In this document: positions 1 through 6,275 of the stretch, one piece after another
Layout: the number at the start of each line of letters is the position of its first letter
Numbering within the stretch: the stretch's first letter is position 1
Position numbers and translations under genes: made by a program
Notes under the pieces: generated by a model
Told to the model about the DNA's origin: nothing
Seen by the model: the letters and a program-made list of their open reading frames with translations, nothing else
Databases searched by the model: none
From: Bacillota bacterium
Lineage (GTDB): Bacteria > Bacillota > Clostridia > Acetivibrionales > DSM-1351
Assembly: GCA_023395575.1 (NCBI GenBank)
Contig: JAEWZA010000141.1
Coordinates: forward strand, 1 to 16,067
Length of the DNA: 16,067 nt
Reading direction: 5' to 3'

Positions 1-12
1 ATATTGTTCTAT

Positions 13-1614
13 TTACTGATAATTTTCTATATAACAATTCCTAAAGTAAATTTCAGCTAAGGAAGATTTAAAAAAACCTTTAACATATGGCTGTAAATAA
101 TATGCGTCTTTTTTGTAAAATAAAGGAATCACAGTATACGAATCCATTAGAGTTTTTTCAGCCTCGTGCAATAAATCAATACGCAGTACATTATCAGCAG
201 TGGTATTTGATTTTTCTACTAATGAATAATAATTTGGGGGAAATATATCCTTAAATGCATTTTCACTTGCTAAATACCCTAAGAAATTTATTGGGTCTAA
301 AAAGTCAGCTATCCAATCGGCTACAATAATGTCAAAATCTCTAGAATTTCTTTTTTGAGAATATAAACCCTCTTTACATGCATCGACTTCAACATTTATG
401 CCTAAGTTGTTTTCCCATTCATCTTCAATGTACTTAACTGTTTGAGACTCTCTTGTAAGTATAATGACAGTCGGAAAGTCAGTTATATTAGAATAACCGG
501 CTTCCTTAAGTAAGGCTTTAGCTTTAATTATGTTCTGGGAATTGAACTCCTTACGCATAAGCTCTCCACCTTTTTTTCTGAAGTCAGTATTTGACTGTGC
601 GTCGGGTATACCAGGAGGTACAAAGGCTGTGGCCACCTCTTCGCCATAATTTCGTTTCTGTACTATTTTATTTTTATCTAGAGCTAATTCTAAAGCTTGT
701 CTGACCTTAATATTATCAAATGGTTTGTTTTTAGAATTAAAACATAAATAAAAAGTACTGGGGTAATTCTCCAAGAAAACATTATGTTTATTAGATTCAA
801 TTTCATTTGGAATATTTACTTCTTCAGGAAATACATATCCATAATGGATTTCTCTATTTAGATATCTATTCCAAACATCTTCATTATCTCTTCTTTCTAT
901 TAAAAAAGTAAGAGAATTTAATTTTACATTGCTTTGATCCCAGTAATATGGATTTTTAAGTGTTTTAATTTCCTTGTTATAATCCCAGTCTACTAAATAA
1001 AAAGGGCCATTACTTATTAATGTGTATGGCTTTCTATCCCAAGAATCGGGATACTTATTAATTATGTCACGTCTGGTTGGATAATATGTATGGTAATTAA
1101 GTATTTCAAGAAAGTAAGGAGTTTTATTCTCAAGTATTACCTCGAGAGTATAGTCATCTATTGCTTTTACTCCAACATCATCAATTTTTGCTTTGTTTTT
1201 ATTATATGCCTGACCATTTTTTAGAAAATACATCATAGATACAACCGCTGAGTTTTTATTTGGGTCTAGAGCGCGCTTCCATGCATATTCAAAATGGTAA
1301 GCAGTAATAGGTTCACCATCGCTCCATTTGGCATTTTTTCTTAAGTAAAAGACATATTTCAAGCTATCTTTTGATACTTCCCAGCTTTCAGCTACTCCTG
1401 GTTCAATTGAACCACCTTCATTTCGTCTTACAAGTCCTTCCCAAAGATTACATGCAATGTATTGCTCGTTTAATAGCCTAAGAAAAGCGGGATCTAAAGA
1501 TGTAACTCCGAAATCTAGTGCTGCCACCAAGTCCTGTTCAACTTTTACTTTTTGTGAGCAGCCAGAGGATAATAATATGATAATTGTAATAAATAACAAA
1601 ATATGTCTTCTCAT
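13..1614 (-). CDS. Oligopeptide ABC transporter substrate-binding lipoprotein (OppA/SBP_bac_5 type)
   Basis: Extracytoplasmic solute-binding lipoprotein expected to capture oligopeptides and deliver them to an Opp-type ABC importer. It has 533 residues, the usual length for this family. The N-terminus is a lipoprotein signal: MRR, a hydrophobic stretch of about 12 residues, then the lipobox LSSGC with C19 as the lipidated cysteine. The mature part carries SBP_bac_5 hallmarks, including LDPAF near residue 40, NLWEGLVR, and a WSDGEPITAYHFEYAWKRAL block near residues 98-117. The ATG at 1614 is preceded on the minus strand by GGAAGG nine bases away. It is transcribed away from everything else in the window, and no permease or ATPase genes are visible, so the rest of the transporter is either beyond the left edge or elsewhere. 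Family confident; substrate inferred. Confidence 0.92.
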   Translation of the reverse strand: MRRHILLFITIIILLSSGCSQKVKVEQDLVAALDFGVTSLDPAFLRLLNEQYIACNLWEGLVRRNEGGSIEPGVAESWEVSKDSLKYVFYLRKNAKWSDGEPITAYHFEYAWKRALDPNKNSAVVSMMYFLKNGQAYNKNKAKIDDVGVKAIDDYTLEVILENKTPYFLEILNYHTYYPTRRDIINKYPDSWDRKPYTLISNGPFYLVDWDYNKEIKTLKNPYYWDQSNVKLNSLTFLIERRDNEDVWNRYLNREIHYGYVFPEEVNIPNEIESNKHNVFLENYPSTFYLCFNSKNKPFDNIKVRQALELALDKNKIVQKRNYGEEVATAFVPPGIPDAQSNTDFRKKGGELMRKEFNSQNIIKAKALLKEAGYSNITDFPTVIILTRESQTVKYIEDEWENNLGINVEVDACKEGLYSQKRNSRDFDIIVADWIADFLDPINFLGYLASENAFKDIFPPNYYSLVEKSNTTADNVLRIDLLHEAEKTLMDSYTVIPLFYKKDAYYLQPYVKGFFKSSLAEIYFRNCYIENYQ

Positions 1615-1635
1615 TAAGAAAATCCTTCCAATGCA

Positions 1636-1662
1636 TTATATTCCATAAATTAATTTTATCAT
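1636..1662 (-). other. Possible 8-codon leader ORF upstream of the peptide-binding gene
   Basis: On the minus strand, ATG at 1662 is followed by seven codons (MIKLIYGI) and TAA at 1636. A perfect GGAGG (1672-1668) lies five bases upstream, a better SD arrangement than that of the downstream gene, whose SD lies just beyond the mini-ORF stop. A TATAAT-like -10 box lies at 1689-1684 with no convincing -35. It could be a leader peptide, a relic start, or chance. Confidence 0.2.
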
Positions 1663-1815
1663 AAAATCCTCCAATATACATTTATTATATCAAAAAAATA
1701 CATTATTACATTTTTTGTGATAATTTATGAATTATGATATTTGTAATAAGTTTTACTAAGTTTATTATGGATGTAATAGGATTGATGATAATTCATATAT
1801 TGTTGTTATTAACAA

Positions 1816-2034
1816 GTGAAATATAATTTATTTTATGAGACTGGGAAAATTAAGCAAAAATTATTATTTCCATTGGATATAGATGAAATACATAAAAATT
1901 CCTTAGTGGATAATGAAATGGGGTTGAGCATGTTAGTAAAATACATAGATGAAATTACAGAAATACTAAAAATATCAAAATCTTACTATTTAAAATTATG
2001 TAAAAGGAGTAATATTGGAGGAATGAAAAAGTGA
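1816..2034 (+). CDS. Hypothetical 72-residue protein, possibly a truncated member of the CXXX maturation locus
   Basis: I do not recognise this protein. The frame opens with GTG only two codons after an in-frame TAA (1810-1812), and no SD is visible in front of it, so the 5' part of a longer gene may be missing. The product is charged and helical, with an LLFPLD segment near residues 17-22 and a YIDEITEILKISK stretch in the C-terminal half. Its stop overlaps the GTG start of the next frame (GTGA at 2031-2034), and a GGAGG inside its 3' end serves that next start. This is the classic translational-coupling arrangement and ties the ORF to the radical SAM maturase remnant. It may be an accessory factor or the tail of another maturation gene. 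Confidence 0.45.
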   Translation: MKYNLFYETGKIKQKLLFPLDIDEIHKNSLVDNEMGLSMLVKYIDEITEILKISKSYYLKLCKRSNIGGMKK

Positions 2035-2108
2035 ACATACAAGATAAAGTGGTTTTCGGGACGATAGAAAGATTTTGGACTGGTAAGTCAGGTAAAGGAA
2101 TTGGCTAA
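2031..2108 (+). pseudogene. N-terminal stub of the radical SAM maturase, separated by an out-of-frame deletion
   Basis: GTG at 2031 has a strong GGAGG at 2017-2021. It encodes MNIQDKVVFGTIERFWTGKS and then a few residues before TAA at 2106-2108. As I remember the family, CXXX-repeat radical SAM maturases begin in this way (GTIE..W..GK) and continue directly into the CxxxCxxC cluster. Here that cluster and the whole barrel are absent. The following sequence corresponds to a point about 200 residues further along the protein, in another frame. Repeated GGTAA at 2082-2086 and 2091-2095 marks the probable junction. Confidence 0.6.
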
Positions 2109-3528
2109 TTACGTAATTGAAAATAAGTTATGGGATAGCTGTTCTGTAAATTTTTTTGAACCTACAATAGGAAAACCCTTAAAAGAGAAAGATAAAGAAT
2201 ATAAATTCAATGGCGCTGGGTATATGCTAGCAATTGATTGCGATGGAAATTTCATTCCATGTATTCGCTTTTTTAATATTAGTTTAAATAATCTTAAACC
2301 TATTTTTATCGGAAACGTAAATGAGGGGATCAATCGAGATAAAATCAGACCATTTTTGGCTTTAAATATGAATACTCAAGGTAAACAAGAATGCTTAGAT
2401 TGTGATATTGCGACAGGATGTGGATGGTGTCAAGGTTTCAATTATGATATGGAAGATACAAATACCATATACCAGAGAGCCACATATTTATGCAAGATAC
2501 ATAAGGCAACGGCAAGAGCAAACAAGTATTTTTGGAATAAGTTCGAGCAGGTAACAGGAATACCTTCATTTCGAAAGGATTTAAGTGTGGGATACCAGCA
2601 GGAAGATAGGTATTTACAATTTATAACATCTGACAAAATAATACCCCATTGTAATTATAAAAGTTCAGAAAATTCAGATAGAGTAATGTCAAAAGAGATT
2701 TTTGAAGCAGGAGTAAGATTCTGTGATGATAATAATATTGCACCAATTTTATTAGGGAAGCCAGAGAACATTGAACCAAAGCAGTGTGAGTATTATATGA
2801 TAATGGACAAGGCCGGAAATGAGCATAATACCATTTCTATTTATGAGACTGGAATGGAAGCTATTAAGGATGATATTTCCCATAGTATATATCGTTTAAA
2901 CAGGGGAAATATTGATGGTTTAAGTAATAGCTTACAGTCACTTTTCAAAAATAAGGATAGGATTAATGTTGTTATTGAAGATATTGAAGAATGGAAAACT
3001 GTTGATGTTCAGAAGTACAAAGAGCAACTAGATGAAATTGTTCTGTACTTGAGTGAGAAATACCAGAGTGAAGAGTATTTAGAAATAAACAGGCTTACAG
3101 ATTTATGGGATATTCAGAAAATGAATAACTGTGCTGCTGGAGAAAAAACATTTTCACTTGCACCAAATGGAAAGATATATATTTGTCCAGCTTTCTATTT
3201 TGATAACCCAGACAATTATATTGGTACCTTAGAAGATGGTATTAATATTAAGAATACACAATGGTTGGAAATAGAGAATGCACCCATCTGTGGAACTTGC
3301 GATGTATATAGCTGCGACCGATGCAAATTCTTAAATCAGAAGCTAACAAATGAAATTAATACTCCTTCGCATATTCAGTGCTTAATGAGTCATGTGGAGC
3401 GAGAGGCATCAAGAAAACTTCAGAATTCTATTAAGGGAAATATAGATTATGAGTTTTTAAATGAATTAGAGACTATTGACTATAGTGACCCTTATGAAAA
3501 AATATTTAAATTGAAAGGCTGGAACTAA
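2101..3528 (+). CDS. Radical SAM CXXX-repeat peptide maturase lacking the radical SAM core (SPASM and C-terminal regions only)
   Basis: Resembles the C-terminal part of radical SAM maturases of the CXXX-repeat peptide family. It carries two seven-cysteine clusters of the SPASM kind that would bind auxiliary 4Fe-4S clusters. The first is C47, C54, C98, C101, C107, C110, C131, with CDGNFIPC and CGWCQGFNYD. The second is C344, C362, C397, C400, C405, C408, C427, with APNGKIYICPAFYF and CDRCKFLN. Between them, from about residue 170, lies a region starting YLQFITSDKI that resembles the separate CXXX maturase partner, so this may be a fusion or the family's normal two-part form. The TTG at 2101 has no proper SD. 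In-frame codons run upstream of it (VKE), consistent with a gene that lost its 5' half. The CxxxCxxC motif that binds S-adenosylmethionine is missing, so radical chemistry is not expected. Best read as a decayed gene whose 3' part remains open. Confidence 0.75.
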   Translation: MANYVIENKLWDSCSVNFFEPTIGKPLKEKDKEYKFNGAGYMLAIDCDGNFIPCIRFFNISLNNLKPIFIGNVNEGINRDKIRPFLALNMNTQGKQECLDCDIATGCGWCQGFNYDMEDTNTIYQRATYLCKIHKATARANKYFWNKFEQVTGIPSFRKDLSVGYQQEDRYLQFITSDKIIPHCNYKSSENSDRVMSKEIFEAGVRFCDDNNIAPILLGKPENIEPKQCEYYMIMDKAGNEHNTISIYETGMEAIKDDISHSIYRLNRGNIDGLSNSLQSLFKNKDRINVVIEDIEEWKTVDVQKYKEQLDEIVLYLSEKYQSEEYLEINRLTDLWDIQKMNNCAAGEKTFSLAPNGKIYICPAFYFDNPDNYIGTLEDGINIKNTQWLEIENAPICGTCDVYSCDRCKFLNQKLTNEINTPSHIQCLMSHVEREASRKLQNSIKGNIDYEFLNELETIDYSDPYEKIFKLKGWN

Positions 3529-3530
3529 GT

Positions 3531-3824
3531 ATGTTAACAATGAAAGAATGTATTGGAACTGTAACGGAAGAGGAAAAAAATGAGATGATGGCTCTTTATG
3601 AAAGAAAAATGGGATTGGAGGAGCTTCCAAGCAGTTTAGAGAGTATTGTGATATCTGCGGAAACGAAAAAAATTGTACAGGAAAAAATAATTATTGAGTC
3701 ACAAAAGATTAAGATTGAAGTACAAGAATGGTGGAATAAGATGTATAAAAAGTATCGTTGGAGAAAAGAGGAAGGAAGGGACTGGCACATTAACTTTGAG
3801 ACAGGTGAGGTGTTTTTTGAATAG
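3531..3824 (+). CDS. CXXX-repeat peptide modification system small protein
   Basis: A 97-residue acidic helical protein that starts two bases after the maturase stop. Its opening MKECIGTVTEEEKNEMMALY and closing W..NFETGEVFFE pattern match my memory of the small accessory protein found with CXXX-repeat radical SAM maturases. Its biochemical role is not established to my knowledge. ATG at 3531 has only a weak GGA upstream. A second ATG at 3540 would start exactly at MKEC and is equally plausible. It is intact, so it has either outlived its damaged maturase or acquired another role. Confidence 0.65.
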   Translation: MLTMKECIGTVTEEEKNEMMALYERKMGLEELPSSLESIVISAETKKIVQEKIIIESQKIKIEVQEWWNKMYKKYRWRKEEGRDWHINFETGEVFFE

Positions 3825-4093
3825 TTGATAACAAACTGCAGAATCTTAAGCTGGTTACTATAGATGTGGCGCTATTAGATGGTAAGATATAGTTTATCAG
3901 ATACATATAAATAATTATTATATATGACAATGGCACTAGAGGATAATAAATTTTCTTTAGTGCCTTTGTTTATTAATTATTTAATGTTGAAGTAGCTAAT
4001 TGCGCACGTGTATTGAAAAACAGATGGTTTTGGTAGGATGAGAGAATATTAATTACGAAAAAGAAATAATAATAGGTATATTATAACAAATAA
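3825..4093. other. Intergenic region between the two accessory operons
   Basis: AT-rich spacer between the CXXX-associated gene and the XRE operon. Apart from the terminator hairpin at 3932-3971 and the promoter that begins at 4094, I see no convincing gene, repeat, attachment site or transposase trace. No peptide with a cysteine every fourth residue is encoded here. Confidence 0.6.
3932..3971 (+). terminator. Rho-independent terminator after the CXXX module
   Basis: Inverted repeat GGCACTA (3932-3938) and TAGTGCC (3958-3964). The stem extends inward by about five further pairs, including G-T wobbles, and is followed by TTTGTTT (3965-3971). Outside the stem, ACAA and TTGT can also pair. It separates the peptide-maturation remnant from the next operon. 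Confidence 0.7.
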
Positions 4094-4122
4094 TTGCTAA
4101 AATAGAAATTATATAATATACT
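4094..4122 (+). promoter_or_regulatory. Sigma-A type promoter of the XRE-ImmA-PIN operon
   Basis: TTGCTA (4094-4099), a 17-base spacer, then TATACT (4117-4122), placed 22 bases upstream of the regulator start codon. The regulator encoded next may bind here, but I found no clean operator palindrome. Confidence 0.6.
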
Positions 4123-4144
4123 TAAATTATGGGGAGTGATATAT

Positions 4145-4477
4145 ATGACATTGATAAGTGACAGAATTAGAGAATTAAGAGAAAATAAAAAATTAAGCTC
4201 AAAAGATTTGTGCTCTATACTTGATTTTAACCCTTCAACTTATAGTAAATTGGAGAATAATAAGAAATCAATAGATGTTGAAGAACTTAAAAAGATATCT
4301 GAATTTTATGATGTATCAGCAGACTACATTCTAGGAATTGATGAACCTAAAATTGATATTATCGCATATATGAAAAAAGATAAAGAACTTGATGACAAAG
4401 ATATCAAAGAAGTTGAAATGATTTTGTCAATGATGGATGAAGCTATAGCATTTAATGATATGAGAAGCAAGATTTAG
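4145..4477 (+). CDS. XRE-family helix-turn-helix transcriptional regulator
   Basis: Small DNA-binding repressor of about 110 residues. The N-terminal 60 residues form a Cro/C1-type HTH with the pattern RIRELRENKKLS, then LCSILDFNPSTYSKLE, and the ending YDVSADYILGI that is standard for phage-repressor-like XRE proteins. A short acidic helical tail follows. I place the start at ATG 4145, eight bases after GGGGAG (4131-4136); a GTG at 4136 would overlap the SD. The stop codon TAG is part of the SD of the next gene, so the two are translationally coupled. XRE regulators paired with ImmA-type proteases are usually the protease's substrate (ICEBs1 ImmR/ImmA is the known case), so cleavage-based induction of this operon is a reasonable inference. 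Confidence 0.9.
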   Translation: MTLISDRIRELRENKKLSSKDLCSILDFNPSTYSKLENNKKSIDVEELKKISEFYDVSADYILGIDEPKIDIIAYMKKDKELDDKDIKEVEMILSMMDEAIAFNDMRSKI

Positions 4478-4487
4478 GAGGATTCAA

Positions 4488-5360
4488 ATGTTATCAGAGT
4501 CAGAGTTGGAGAAGATAGAAGAAAAGGCTTTGTACCAAAGGAGAATTCATATTATAGGGGATGAATCTCCAATAGGAGATAAGATTTTTAGTCTTTTAGA
4601 AAACACCTATAAATCTTATATGATGTTATATCCTTTAAAGACAAAAAAAGTTGCAGGGTTTACAAGAAAGCAGGGCGAGAACATTCAAACATTTATAAAT
4701 ACCAGCTTTAATACCAGTTTTCAAATATTTGCAGCTGCCCATGAACTTTACCACCTCATAGATTTGAAAGAAAACAATGAAGATGAATTTATCGTTTGTA
4801 ATAATCATGATATTTCAGAAAATATAGATGACAAATTTAGAAATTTAGTAGAACTAAAAGCAAATTATTTTTCTGCTGCCTTTTTATTGCCTGCAGGTGT
4901 TATCAGAAATAGATTTAAGACTCTTAATGAAAGTAGACTATATTTTGAAGAAAATATGATTATAGAAATAATAAAGTTACAGTATGAATATGAAGTGCCT
5001 TTCAAAACGGTTCTAAAAAGATTAAAAGAGCTGAAGCTGGTGACTGTTAATGAATTCAATAAACTATTAGAATTTAACGAAAATCTTACTGATTATTGCA
5101 AAATGATGGATGATACTATCTTTAGAAGGATTAATGAACTAGAGAGACCAAGCTATAGAAAGTACCATTCCTTGAATGTTCCCAAGATGGCTTATGACAT
5201 ATACCGGAATGGCTTGATTTCATTCGATAAGCTCGAAAGCAAATTGAGCCAATATGATAAGAAAATAAGTGATTTTAATCTTCAAAAACCAGAGATTACA
5301 CCAATTGATATCGACTTTTCAAGTTTTGGGACTGGAGATGTGGCAGATGACAAAGATTGA
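4488..5360 (+). CDS. ImmA/IrrE-family metallo-endopeptidase
   Basis: Predicted zinc protease, 290 residues. The motif HELYH (residues 85-89) supplies the two histidine ligands and the catalytic glutamate. E122 in the downstream ELKANYFSAAFLLP block is the expected third ligand, as in ImmA and IrrE. The C-terminal 150 residues include a helical segment and a charged tail without a recognised domain. ATG at 4488 follows GGAGG (4477-4481), which itself overlaps the regulator's stop. The gene overlaps the next one by 14 bases. Relatives cleave a cognate XRE repressor on a DNA-damage or cell-density signal; acting on the adjacent regulator is the natural inference here. Confidence 0.9.
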   Translation: MLSESELEKIEEKALYQRRIHIIGDESPIGDKIFSLLENTYKSYMMLYPLKTKKVAGFTRKQGENIQTFINTSFNTSFQIFAAAHELYHLIDLKENNEDEFIVCNNHDISENIDDKFRNLVELKANYFSAAFLLPAGVIRNRFKTLNESRLYFEENMIIEIIKLQYEYEVPFKTVLKRLKELKLVTVNEFNKLLEFNENLTDYCKMMDDTIFRRINELERPSYRKYHSLNVPKMAYDIYRNGLISFDKLESKLSQYDKKISDFNLQKPEITPIDIDFSSFGTGDVADDKD

Positions 5361-6198
5361 TACCCCGGTACTTTTTGATGCAAATATTCTTATAAATTTT
5401 AAGGGGCAACTAAAGTTTTTGTTTGGTTTTTTTACAGAGGTATTAATACATAAGCAAGTTTGTGAAGAAGCAGTTGGACAGGCTTTAAAAGATGAAATTC
5501 ACTCACTTGAAAATACTGTTGCTATAAGTTTTGTTGATGATATATTTCCTACAGATAATGTTGGAAGTATTTTATTAAGAGAATGTGATAAGGAACTTAA
5601 GGCTTCTTTTAATATTGATAATTGCCGAGATTTAGGTGAATATAAAACTTTATTATTTGCAAAATTCAATAATGTAAGTATTATAACTTCACAGGATACA
5701 ACGGTTTGGTCGTTTATAACCAATTCGAAATACTTTATGGGAATAAAATGTATAACTATACAAGACTTTGCATATATTATGTTTTTATCTGCCTCAAATA
5801 AAAATGATAGAAAACTTGCAAAATCTCTATATTCTCGATTTGCCAGAGAAGAGCACCCATTCGATTGTTTTAAAAATTATATGGAACGAAACAATAATGA
5901 AATACCCAAGTATATTGAATACGAAAATAATAGAATACAGAATTATGAGCTGCTATTACAAGAGTATGTAGACTATTACTCTGACGATTGTATTGACATA
6001 ATACAGGTGTCTTATGAAATTGAAAATGCTGCTAAATCACATCCGAACACGTGCATAAGCTGTATTTATTCAAGAATGGATAAAAATAGCTGTGATTACT
6101 TGATACGCAAATGCAGATATGAATACTCTTTCAATGATAATGATTGTATAAATATACGTGAGGTATTTGACAGGAGAATAAGAAGTAGGGGAAGGTAG
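5347..6198 (+). CDS. PIN-domain-like nuclease candidate with Cys-rich C-terminus
   Basis: Predicted metal-dependent RNase of the PIN/VapC fold. Candidate acidic residues are D11 in the opening VLFDANILINF, E40 or E41 in VCEEAV, E98 (with D95) in CRDLGEYKTLLFAK, and D117 in IITSQDTT. Spacing and order fit PIN domains. At 283 residues it is about twice as long as a simple VapC. The extra C-terminal half is helical and ends in cysteines arranged C-x2-C-x9-C-x6-C-x10-C, which might bind zinc. I chose ATG 5347, nine bases after GGAG (5334-5337), over ATG 5338, whose SD would be too close. The frame is open further upstream, but only inside the protease gene. Overlap with the ImmA gene indicates co-translation; in such modules a toxin gene commonly sits beside an XRE/ImmA pair. 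Confidence 0.7.
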   Translation: MTKIDTPVLFDANILINFKGQLKFLFGFFTEVLIHKQVCEEAVGQALKDEIHSLENTVAISFVDDIFPTDNVGSILLRECDKELKASFNIDNCRDLGEYKTLLFAKFNNVSIITSQDTTVWSFITNSKYFMGIKCITIQDFAYIMFLSASNKNDRKLAKSLYSRFAREEHPFDCFKNYMERNNNEIPKYIEYENNRIQNYELLLQEYVDYYSDDCIDIIQVSYEIENAAKSHPNTCISCIYSRMDKNSCDYLIRKCRYEYSFNDNDCINIREVFDRRIRSRGR

Positions 6199-6275
6199 AC
6201 TTGTTTAAATAGAGTTTAGATGATGTGCTTTAATAATAACTATTTAGTAATTTTAAATGAGAGAGGGTGCTTAGC

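Noticed and set aside
4136..4144. GTG 4136 as the regulator start
   Set aside because: It overlaps the GGGGAG SD, and ATG 4145 has proper spacing.
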